Below are positions 6,313 to 11,626 of a DNA stretch of 27,350 nucleotides, piece after piece. Under the pieces are notes generated by a model. The model ran no database searches. It saw only the letters and a program-made list of their open reading frames with translations, and had not been told where the DNA came from. The stretch's first letter is position 1. Every line of letters begins with the position of its first letter. Origin of the DNA: a virus; IMG/VR virus record IMGVR_UViG_3300022939_000107, positions 1 to 27,350 of that record; one strand, given 5' to 3'. The translations under genes and the position numbers were made by a program.

Positions 6313-6469
6313 ATTATTACAATACATACATGACTTTACGTTACGTTGTATGACATTCTTAATGGAGAATGAGTATCCAATTACATACGATAGCGATATT
6401 GTTTGTCAAGAAGGAACTATTTTTGATGGTTGTTATTGCCCGCTACACAATGTTGAGAGCAATGTGTGA
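6302..6469 (+). CDS. Hypothetical protein, 55 aa
   Basis: GTG start at 6302 with AAGGAG at 6292-6297; overlaps the end of the previous gene by 11 nt and the next by 8 nt. The product contains four cysteines (CMTFLM, VCQ, GCYC), with a CYCPLH end that may bind metal. No family recognised. Confidence 0.55.
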   Translation: MKNKLLQYIHDFTLRCMTFLMENEYPITYDSDIVCQEGTIFDGCYCPLHNVESNV

Positions 6470-6542
6470 GTGTCAAGACGCGTATTGTGATTGTTGCGGA
6501 AGCGAATTAGTTTGCAACAGTTGTAGAGAAGGAGATTGTTAA
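6462..6542 (+). CDS. Cysteine-rich micropeptide, 26 aa
   Basis: ATG 6462 overlaps the previous gene by 8 nt, and the stop shares one base with the next ATG. Eight of 26 residues are cysteine (C2, C4, C9, C11, C12, C18, C21, C26), among them CDCCGSELVCNSC, which reads as a minimal zinc knuckle. Size makes it uncertain, but the cysteine spacing and flush fit between two genes support translation. Confidence 0.4.
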   Translation: MCECQDAYCDCCGSELVCNSCREGDC

Positions 6543-6838
6543 TGGAAGTTATTACTTATGACCAGTGGGAGAAAAAATATAAGCCACGTGTTATAAAAGA
6601 AGCGGGAGAAGGACGGCAACTATATCGTGATAGTGAGCCAATATATACATGGTTCGATACAGTCAAAGATGACTATGACTTAATGATGAAGCATGCTAAA
6701 CCAAATACAGTATGGACAGAACGTTATGATGATGACGATAAACCATACATGACAAGTGGAATAGGTTTAGTAGACAGATTTTGTTTTTATGTGACAGAAG
6801 TATCACATGAAGGTAAAGAAATAATTGTGGAAGGATAG
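6542..6838 (+). CDS. Hypothetical protein, 98 aa
   Basis: ATG 6542, eight bases after AAGGAG (6528-6533); an in-frame TTG at 6536 is less likely. The product is rich in aromatic and acidic residues (QLYRDSEPIYTWFDTVKDDYD; ERYDDDDKPYM) and ends in a beta-like SGIGLVDRFCFYVTEVSHEGKEIIVEG. No family recognised. The last codons and spacer to the next gene belong to a 24-bp sequence repeated at 7141-7164. Confidence 0.65.
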   Translation: MEVITYDQWEKKYKPRVIKEAGEGRQLYRDSEPIYTWFDTVKDDYDLMMKHAKPNTVWTERYDDDDKPYMTSGIGLVDRFCFYVTEVSHEGKEIIVEG

Positions 6839-6845
6839 ATATGGA
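6822..6845 (+). repeat. 24-bp direct repeat, copy 1 (gene-junction cassette)
   Basis: Identical over 24 bases to 7141-7164. It encodes the end VEG-stop of one gene, carries the GGAAGGA ribosome binding site, and includes the ATGGA start of the next. Begins TAATTGTGG and ends AGATATGGA. Confidence 0.85.
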
Positions 6846-6996
6846 TAAAGAATATATTGTGCAAAGAACATGCACAGAAGTATATAAAGTAAAAGCCAAG
6901 AATAAAGAACAAGCAGAAAACTATATAGCCAATAATCCTAGTGAGTTTTCTATGATTGGTGGAGAGACTATTGATATAGAAGTAGAGCAATTATGA
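6841..6996 (+). CDS. Hypothetical small acidic protein, 51 aa
   Basis: GGAAGGA at 6829-6835 precedes the ATG. The layout is strand (YIVQRTCTEVYKVKA), helix (NKEQAENYIANN), strand (ETIDIEVEQL). This matches a widespread type of small phage protein with the pattern y-x-V-x-A-x-n-x-EEA. Function unknown. ATGA overlap with the next gene. Confidence 0.6.
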   Translation: MDKEYIVQRTCTEVYKVKAKNKEQAENYIANNPSEFSMIGGETIDIEVEQL

Positions 6997-7157
6997 TTTT
7001 ATATAATTTGGGTGAACAAGTAGTAATAGATAAAAGTAATATTGTTGATGATTTGTTACATATACTAAAAATAAATTATATATTTGTTGATATTGTTAAT
7101 AACCGCAAGCAAGTATCGATTGTTGATGGCGTTGTAGAAGTAATTGTGGAAGGATAG
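6993..7157 (+). CDS. Hypothetical microprotein, 54 aa
   Basis: Starts in an ATGA overlap with the preceding gene, and ends in VEVIVEG, the same end as the gene that stops at 6838. The product is hydrophobic/beta-rich with valine and isoleucine runs. No family recognised. The shared ending comes from the 24-bp repeat; the rest of the protein is unrelated. Confidence 0.5.
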   Translation: MILYNLGEQVVIDKSNIVDDLLHILKINYIFVDIVNNRKQVSIVDGVVEVIVEG

Positions 7158-7164
7158 ATATGGA
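7141..7164 (+). repeat. 24-bp direct repeat, copy 2 (gene-junction cassette)
   Basis: Second copy of the sequence at 6822-6845, again spanning stop codon, ribosome binding site and start codon. The distance between copies is 319 bp and encloses two small genes. Confidence 0.85.
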
Positions 7165-7456
7165 CATACTAAAAGTAATTGATAAAGATATAGCTAGTGT
7201 AAAAGAACGTGTTGATAGTGAAAACAAAGACGGACATTATGATTATGAGTTTGACGGTGAGAAATTTGATACTGCGGACGAAGTATTAGAAGCAGTTGGA
7301 GAATGGGAAGCACTGGACTGCAACTTATCCTATGACGCGGGATATGTAGCGGGACTTAGTTGGGCAAAGATATATATTGAAACACAAAACAAGAGCAAGC
7401 TAAAGTCGGTATGGGCTAGACTAAAACCGAAATTACGCACTAAAGGATCATTATGA
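7160..7456 (+). CDS. Hypothetical acidic protein, 98 aa
   Basis: ATG with GGAAGGA (7148-7154) from the repeated junction. N-terminal half acidic and helical (KVIDKDIASVKERVDSENKDGHYDYEFDGEKFDTADEVLEAVGEWE, read in pieces); central AGYVAGLSWAKIYIE is amphipathic; basic C-terminus (KLKSVWARLKPKLRTKG). No family recognised. The D/E-rich first half could mimic nucleic acid, as in small phage inhibitors, but nothing proves this. Confidence 0.6.
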   Translation: MDILKVIDKDIASVKERVDSENKDGHYDYEFDGEKFDTADEVLEAVGEWEALDCNLSYDAGYVAGLSWAKIYIETQNKSKLKSVWARLKPKLRTKGSL

Positions 7457-7542
7457 ATAGAATTAAATTTTTAATATGGAAATATAAATTACCTTTTAGA
7501 ATTTTTAAATTAAATATGTATAACAAATATAAAAGAAAATGA
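7453..7542 (+). CDS. Very small basic peptide, 29 aa (uncertain)
   Basis: ATGA overlap with the preceding stop and ATGA overlap with the next gene. The product is lysine, isoleucine and phenylalanine-rich. AT-rich DNA easily gives such frames, so only the two overlaps speak for it. Confidence 0.35.
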   Translation: MNRIKFLIWKYKLPFRIFKLNMYNKYKRK

Positions 7543-7634
7543 AAACTTTAATTATGCTTTACGGGGTTATAGGTTTTATATTTGTTGTTACTGGTTTTAT
7601 TTATTACGGGGTTTTGTATATCCTTGACAAATAA
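7539..7634 (+). CDS. Single-span membrane micropeptide, 31 aa
   Basis: ATGA overlap with the preceding frame. Residues 5-28 are one continuous hydrophobic segment (IMLYGVIGFIFVVTGFIYYG), then a short charged end (LDK). Size and hydrophobicity fit a small membrane peptide, possibly an inhibitor or accessory lysis factor. The promoter box at 7624 begins inside its last codons. Confidence 0.4.
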   Translation: MKTLIMLYGVIGFIFVVTGFIYYGVLYILDK

Positions 7635-7652
7635 AAGATTATAAATAATAAT
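7624..7652 (+). promoter_or_regulatory. Sigma-70-like promoter
   Basis: TTGACA (7624-7629), 17-nt spacer, AATAAT (7647-7652). The start would be near 7659, giving a short leader before the ATG at 7687. Confidence 0.55.
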
Positions 7653-7686
7653 TAAGTAATTAATTTATTACGGGAAGGTGATAACT

Positions 7687-7872
7687 ATGTGGGAATATCC
7701 AGAACGGCTAGAAAAATCTAGCACTAATGAAATAACAGTATATAAAAATAAAATTAATGGCGCTTTAATATTACATGACGCGAATGACTTTGCAAACAAG
7801 CAAGTTTATATCGGTTATGGAATACAAGAAGCTAAAAGACAATTTAAAAAACATTTAAAGGGGATAGCGTGA
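7687..7872 (+). CDS. Hypothetical protein, 61 aa
   Basis: ATG 7687 lies eight bases after GGGAAGG (7672-7678); the GTG at 7678 would overlap the ribosome binding site. The product ends with VYIGYGIQEAKRQFKKHLKG, a strand-helix typical of small phage proteins of unknown role. GTGA overlap with the next gene. Confidence 0.6.
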   Translation: MWEYPERLEKSSTNEITVYKNKINGALILHDANDFANKQVYIGYGIQEAKRQFKKHLKGIA

Positions 7873-8327
7873 AAACATTAACTAAAGAACAACAACACGA
7901 ATTAAGTAAAGTGCAATTATTTAATATAATATTTGATACTAATTTTAAAGTGTATACAGATGATTACAAAGACTGGAACGGCATAAAACTGGCGGAACAT
8001 GTAAAAGAAAGTAATTGGGAAGCGCCAGACACTAAGCCAGTAATACACGGCTTAGTTAGACGGGTAAGCCCTAACGGAATGAATAGACAAATTAGTTTTC
8101 ACATGGCTAGCGGAAGCGAAATTTTAGACATTACTTATTTAATGAGTTGGGTTATAGATGAGAGAGAGCCGAAGCAAGACAAGTATGGAAGGAATATTTT
8201 ACGCGTGCATGGAACTGGAATGGATATGGTTTTCCACATGGTTTATACGTTGGGGATAATTTTATTTCGTGGCTTAGAGAGTGACATTGACCGCGCGGGG
8301 TATATGATTAGACATAGCCATTTATAA
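7869..8327 (+). CDS. Hypothetical protein, 152 aa
   Basis: GTG start overlapping the previous stop; AAAGGGGATAG before it serves as ribosome binding site. Mixed alpha/beta composition; the C-terminal third is hydrophobic and histidine-containing (HGTGMDMVFHMVYTLGIILFRGLESDIDRAGYMIRHSHL, read in pieces), but not a clear membrane span. No family recognised. It is the last gene before the structured region and terminator at 8331-8421. Confidence 0.65.
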   Translation: MKTLTKEQQHELSKVQLFNIIFDTNFKVYTDDYKDWNGIKLAEHVKESNWEAPDTKPVIHGLVRRVSPNGMNRQISFHMASGSEILDITYLMSWVIDEREPKQDKYGRNILRVHGTGMDMVFHMVYTLGIILFRGLESDIDRAGYMIRHSHL

Positions 8328-8330
8328 TTA

Positions 8331-8374
8331 TGTGCGCTTCATTGTAGCCCTTATACGTATGTAAATAGCGCACA
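8331..8374 (+). other. Hairpin in the 3' region of the operon
   Basis: TGTGCGCT (8331-8338) pairs with AGCGCACA (8367-8374). The 28-nt loop contains the palindrome ATACGTAT (8353-8360). Together with the terminator just behind it this gives a two-stem 3' end like the one at 592-658. Confidence 0.55.
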
Positions 8375-8380
8375 AGCAAT

Positions 8381-8421
8381 AAGCCCGCTAGGTATCCGCC
8401 CGATAGTCTTAGCGGGTTTTT
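8381..8421 (+). terminator. Intrinsic terminator
   Basis: CCCGCTA (8384-8390) pairs with TAGCGGG (8410-8416), with an inner TATC/GATA stem (8393-8396, 8402-8405). A TTTTT tract (8417-8421) follows directly. Confidence 0.8.
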
Positions 8422-8433
8422 GCTATATATATC

Positions 8434-8461
8434 TAAAATCGATACTTGTTTTATACGGATC
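8434..8461 (+). repeat. 28-nt post-terminator element, copy 1
   Basis: Aligns without gaps to 9079-9106 with 21 of 28 positions identical: TAAAATCG at the start, GTTTT in the middle and GGATC at the end. Each copy lies 8-13 nt behind a terminator. Copy 1 contains the -35 part of the promoter at 8446. Confidence 0.6.
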
Positions 8462-8474
8462 ATGGTTATATAAT
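8446..8474 (+). promoter_or_regulatory. Sigma-70-like promoter
   Basis: TTGTTT (8446-8451), 17-nt spacer, TATAAT (8469-8474). The start would be near 8481, about 20 nt before the ATG at 8503. Confidence 0.6.
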
Positions 8475-8502
8475 TAGCTTATGTATACGGGAAGGAAATA
8501 CA

Positions 8503-8832
8503 ATGAAATTAATAGATAATTGTAATAGTTATATGCTTGACTACTTTGGACTTAATTGGACAAAGTTTAATAAATTGCTAAGGTTTTTTAATCGGTTGAA
8601 GCATTTTAAATATAAATGGCGCTTGTTTGGTTTAGCTATTTTTATTTATTTATTACCTAAATTTATATTTTTTAAACTTAAATTATATTTATATATCAAA
8701 CCTAAATGGTTTATAGAAGGTTTAAAGAATAAATATATTAAACGTAAGAGTTACGGCTATAACGGTTATGAGACTTATAGCGAATATGACAAAGAGCGCC
8801 AGATTGACTGGGGAATGGATATGTATAAATAA
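8503..8832 (+). CDS. Basic membrane-associated protein, 109 aa
   Basis: ATG 8503 with GGGAAGGAAAT before it; in-frame codons further upstream (TTG 8446) lie in the promoter. Residues 42-57 (FGLAIFIYLLPKFIFF) form a membrane segment, with lysine- and tyrosine-rich stretches on both sides (FFKLKLYLYIKPKWF; YIKRKSYGYNGYETYSEYDKER). No family recognised. With the next gene it forms a two-gene membrane operon under its own promoter, just before the late control region. Holin or superinfection-exclusion roles are possible but unsupported. Confidence 0.6.
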   Translation: MKLIDNCNSYMLDYFGLNWTKFNKLLRFFNRLKHFKYKWRLFGLAIFIYLLPKFIFFKLKLYLYIKPKWFIEGLKNKYIKRKSYGYNGYETYSEYDKERQIDWGMDMYK

Positions 8833-9023
8833 TGAATGTAATTATATTATTGTTTTTAATTGCTTTTGCGTGGTATCTATCGGGACTAATGGCGGATAGT
8901 TACGCATTAAAAAAACGCATTAGAGAATTAGAAAAAACACTAGAGCGAACCAAATTAGAGTTAGAGAGTATTATTGATAATCAAGCAATAGAATTAAATT
9001 ATTATCAAGAACACTACGGCTAA
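8832..9023 (+). CDS. Membrane-anchored coiled-coil protein, 63 aa
   Basis: TAATG overlap with the preceding gene. Residues 3-19 (VIILLFLIAFAWYLSGL) are one N-terminal membrane segment. Residues 24-55 are a heptad-like coiled coil (YALKKRIRELEKTLERTK). This is the layout of inner-membrane spanins (Rz type), but no outer-membrane partner frame is visible and an actinobacterial host would not need one. A terminator follows 25 nt later. Confidence 0.6.
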   Translation: MNVIILLFLIAFAWYLSGLMADSYALKKRIRELEKTLERTKLELESIIDNQAIELNYYQEHYG

Positions 9024-9047
9024 CCAGTAACACAACAACAGAGAGAG

Positions 9048-9071
9048 AGCGGGACAAGTAGCCCGCTTTTT
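9048..9071 (+). terminator. Intrinsic terminator
   Basis: AGCGGG (9048-9053), 8-nt loop, CCCGCT (9062-9067), then TTTT (9068-9071). Closes the two-gene membrane operon. Confidence 0.75.
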
Positions 9072-9078
9072 CTTTATG

Positions 9079-9106
9079 TAAAATCGTATTTCGTTTTGTA
9101 TGGATC
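9079..9106 (+). repeat. 28-nt post-terminator element, copy 2
   Basis: Gap-free match to 8434-8461 (21 of 28). Unlike copy 1 it has no TATAAT at the right distance, so the conserved part itself, not a sigma-70 promoter, seems to be what is shared. Confidence 0.6.
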
Positions 9107-9114
9107 CCCGTTAG

Positions 9115-9233
9115 TTTTTTAAAAAATAGTATGCGGTTAGACTTGCGAACGCATAACAACACAGACGCGCGCACAACGTAGACGAACACGCGCATAGCAC
9201 AACATACAACCGCACACGCATAACACACGCATA
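9115..9233. other. A/T palindrome and CGCATA repeats (origin-like)
   Basis: TTTTTTAAAAAA (9115-9126) is a perfect 12-nt palindrome. After it comes a strand-biased A/C-rich stretch with repeats CGCATAACA (9150-9158), CGCATAGCA (9191-9199), CGCATAACA (9217-9225) and CGCATA (9228-9233). TGCGGTT (9132-9138) is inverted as AACCGCA (9208-9214). AT-rich palindrome plus short direct repeats is the make-up of an iteron origin or a multi-site operator. No initiator gene is in the window. Confidence 0.35.
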
Positions 9234-9307
9234 TATATAACCCCCATACCTTAACCGAAGCCGTGCGGAAATGTATATGAATACGTCAATGTTTATGTGG
9301 TAATTTG

Positions 9308-9385
9308 TGGAGGTGGCAGGATTTGCACCTGCGTTGAGTTAGTTAAGGTTGGAACAAACATCTAACTGCGATCTAAAACACCCCC
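9308..9385 (-). tRNA. tRNA-like element, degenerate or non-canonical
   Basis: On the minus strand, 78 nt begin GGGGGTG and end CACCTCC plus A: a full 7-bp acceptor stem, whose third pair is G-U, the identity pair of alanine tRNA and tmRNA. A perfect T-arm (GCAGG, loop TGCAAAT, CCTGC) sits in the right place. A D-like stem TTTA/TAGA is possible. The anticodon arm does not fold properly; GTTAG/CTAAC encloses a 19-nt loop, or a poor stem would present CCA. The T-loop has G where tRNAs have U55, and CCA is not encoded. It may be a decayed tRNA or tmRNA, a tRNA mimic, or the tRNA-derived core of an attachment site. Confidence 0.35.
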
Positions 9386-9396
9386 GTAGACAGTAT

Positions 9397-9463
9397 ACTA
9401 TATATAGTGGTACTATATGTGGTATATTACAAGATATAGTGCAGTCGCACTAATATCTGTAAT
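9397..9463. other. Cluster of palindromes including a 16-bp hairpin
   Basis: ACTATATATAGT (9397-9408) is a perfect palindrome; ATATAGT (9402-9408) is also inverted as ACTATAT (9412-9418). The main hairpin is ATTAC, AGATAT, AGTGC (9426-9442) paired with GCACT, ATATCT, GTAAT (9447-9463), 16 pairs with single-base bulges and an AGTC loop. No T tract follows on the plus strand. It could be a protein-binding site, a replication structure or an RNA element. Confidence 0.6.
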
Positions 9464-9641
9464 CTTACAGTCGAGTAGTCGTTGTAGGTGTAGCTAACCC
9501 TGTGTCACTCCCAACCCAAACCAGTTTATTAAGTGTAGTAACGTTTTTGCTCTCTCTCTAATAAATAAAATGTGAGGAATGTGGCTCAACCCACGACTAA
9601 GGCGGTCCTGCTAATCCAACCTTCTAAACGAGATCCTGAAC

Positions 9642-9673
9642 TTGTGGTACTTGTATAGGCAGGAATACCACAA
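9642..9673. promoter_or_regulatory. Inverted repeat upstream of the late operon
   Basis: TTGTGGTA (9642-9649) and TACCACAA (9666-9673), separated by 16 nt. The half-site TGTGGTA also occurs at 559-565, 9296-9302 and 9418-9424. Candidate regulator site or leader hairpin for terL. The stretch 9464-9641 before it holds no gene and nothing else I can name. Confidence 0.45.
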
Positions 9674-9687
9674 TGCTTGTTCCTGTA

Positions 9688-9696
9688 TGCTACACT
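9688..9696 (+). promoter_or_regulatory. Possible extended -10 of the terminase gene
   Basis: TGCTACACT resembles an extended -10 (TGn plus TACACT, four of six). Its start would fall near 9703, only about 7 nt before the ATG at 9710, which has no ribosome binding site. A leaderless message would fit, but the box is weak. Confidence 0.25.
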
Positions 9697-9709
9697 ATAC
9701 CATATAGAT

Positions 9710-11626
9710 ATGTCAAATAAAGAAAAAAACACACTTTGTACAGCTTCTGATTGTGTGTCCCCTTTACCAGAAGGTAGGCAAAAATACTGTAGCGACAAGT
9801 GCGCTAACAGAGTAAAGAAGAGGGCATATAGGGCAAAGAAGAGTGCAAAAGATATACAGGTTGTAAAAGACGTAGATCCAAACATACAGAAGCGTAGGGG
9901 AGACTACTACGCCATTATGAAGAAAAAAAATTTTTTTAACGACATTTTATCAGGTAGCAAAACTAAAAAAGAAATTGCCGACATACTGAACTGTAGCCAA
10001 GCAACTGTTAGTAGGGCTATGGCAGCGTATGTAGAAGATATGGCAAAAGAAGCAGAGTACGAAAAACGTACAAAAGCGGTTGTGGGGGAAATCCAGGAAG
10101 CGGACGTAGACGACTTTGTAAAATTTAGAGATGATTACTTTTTAACAGAACAAGGTAAGAATTATGAAACACCTGACTTTCAAAAGAAGTGGATTGGTGC
10201 TATCTTAGATAGTATAAAACATGGGAACAGGTTAATGATACTGTCACCACCTAGACATGGTAAAACAGACTTGTTAACACACTTTTGCGTATACATGATA
10301 TGTAAAAATCCTAACATTCGTATCATGTGGTGCGGTGGTAACGAGGATATTGCAAAGAACAGTGTTGGTGCGGTATTAGACCATTTGGAGAATAATGAAG
10401 GACTTATCCAAGATTACGGAGACTGGGACGGATTTAGACCTGCTAATCGTTCAGGAAAAAGTTGGTCGTCCAGTCAATTTACTGTTGCAACTAGAACAGT
10501 CTCTGGTATTAAGTCGCCAACTCTTGTCGCAATTGGAAAAGGAGGTAAAATCCTTTCCAGAGACGCAGACCTTATTATTGCAGACGACATCGAAGATCAT
10601 GGAAGCACTGTGCAACCAAGTGCTAGAGAAAACACCAGGAACTGGTGGACCACAACGCTACAGTCAAGAAAAGAGGAACATACAGGAATGGTCGTCATTG
10701 GATCAAGACAGCACCCAGACGATTTATACCATCACCTCTTAGAAAACAAAGCATGGGAAAGTATTGTAGACCGTGCGCATGATTTAGAAGTACCACTAGA
10801 AGATGAAACTATAGACCATACAGAACACATGTTATGGTCAGGCAAGCGTTCTCATAAATGGTTATTAGAACAATTAGCTGCAGCAGAGACAACAGGTGGT
10901 AGAAATATATTTGAAATGGTCTATCTTAACAAAGCTATACCAGACGGTATGAGTTTGTTTACAGCAGAAGCAGTAGATAGTTGTTTAGATCCATCACGTA
11001 AGTTAGGTGACATACCACCACATACAACACTTATTGCAGGATTAGATCCCGCAAGTACGGGATACCAGGCAGCAGTGTTATGGGCGTATAATGTAAAAAC
11101 ACAACAAGTATGGCTTGTAGATATAAAAAACGATCAAGGCGGTGGTATACAAAAAGCACACGCATTAATGAAAGAGTGGTATGACAAGTATTGGTTATCA
11201 CATTGGATAGTAGAAGAAAACGGTTTTCAACGTGCTATAGGACAAGACAGAGATATACGTAACTGGGCAGCAAGTCACGGTGTCAGAATAGAAGGACATC
11301 AAACCTATAAAAACAAATGGGATCCTACATTCGGTGTTACCAGTATGGTAGGTATGTATGAAAACCAAAAGATAAATTTAGCATGGGGAGACGCTGCAAC
11401 AAAACGTAAAGTAAATATTTTTAGACAACAGCTTATATATTTTTCACAAGCAGGTGCAAGTAATTCACGTAATGTTAAAACAAAAACTGACTTAGTTATG
11501 GCAAGTTGGTTTCCAATGAAACGTATACGCACAAACGTAAAAATGATGTTAGCTGAAGCAGAGAGCGACTATACTCCTTCTTATAACTATTATAAGCAGA
11601 GTGAATACAACGAGGTTTTTTGGTAA
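9710..11626 (+). CDS. terL: Terminase large subunit with N-terminal zinc finger and HTH
   Basis: Packaging motor that pumps DNA into the prohead and cuts it. I choose ATG 9710 (638 aa); the upstream TTG 9677 lies inside the inverted repeat region. Domains: zinc finger C10-x4-C15-x11-C27-x3-C31; helix-turn-helix at about 83-108 (TKKEIADILNCSQATVSRAM); ATPase with Walker A SPPRHGKT (179-186) and Walker B DLIIADDIED (287-296); RNase-H-like nuclease with D446 (AGLDPAST), E502/E503 (WIVEENGF) and D594 (KTKTDLVMASW). All catalytic elements are present. The N-terminal 120 residues are an addition to the usual TerL, and no small terminase gene lies upstream between the control region and terL, so the HTH may recognise the packaging site itself. 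No Shine-Dalgarno is seen. It ends in a TAATG overlap with the portal gene. Confidence 0.93.
   Translation: MSNKEKNTLCTASDCVSPLPEGRQKYCSDKCANRVKKRAYRAKKSAKDIQVVKDVDPNIQKRRGDYYAIMKKKNFFNDILSGSKTKKEIADILNCSQATVSRAMAAYVEDMAKEAEYEKRTKAVVGEIQEADVDDFVKFRDDYFLTEQGKNYETPDFQKKWIGAILDSIKHGNRLMILSPPRHGKTDLLTHFCVYMICKNPNIRIMWCGGNEDIAKNSVGAVLDHLENNEGLIQDYGDWDGFRPANRSGKSWSSSQFTVATRTVSGIKSPTLVAIGKGGKILSRDADLIIADDIEDHGSTVQPSARENTRNWWTTTLQSRKEEHTGMVVIGSRQHPDDLYHHLLENKAWESIVDRAHDLEVPLEDETIDHTEHMLWSGKRSHKWLLEQLAAAETTGGRNIFEMVYLNKAIPDGMSLFTAEAVDSCLDPSRKLGDIPPHTTLIAGLDPASTGYQAAVLWAYNVKTQQVWLVDIKNDQGGGIQKAHALMKEWYDKYWLSHWIVEENGFQRAIGQDRDIRNWAASHGVRIEGHQTYKNKWDPTFGVTSMVGMYENQKINLAWGDAATKRKVNIFRQQLIYFSQAGASNSRNVKTKTDLVMASWFPMKRIRTNVKMMLAEAESDYTPSYNYYKQSEYNEVFW

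Noticed and set aside
8971-9228. Minus-strand 85-codon frame across the terminator and CGCATA repeats
   Set aside because: It spans the terminator and repeats, has a Val/Cys/Arg-rich low-complexity product and no ribosome binding site.
9308-9385. Calling this element a full-length tmRNA
   Set aside because: The acceptor halves are only 78 nt apart; there is no room for a tag reading frame or pseudoknots and no tag-like sequence is seen nearby on the minus strand.
10395-10742. 115-codon plus-strand frame inside terL
   Set aside because: Out-of-frame shadow covering the TerL ATPase; no ribosome binding site, and the terL motifs explain this stretch fully.
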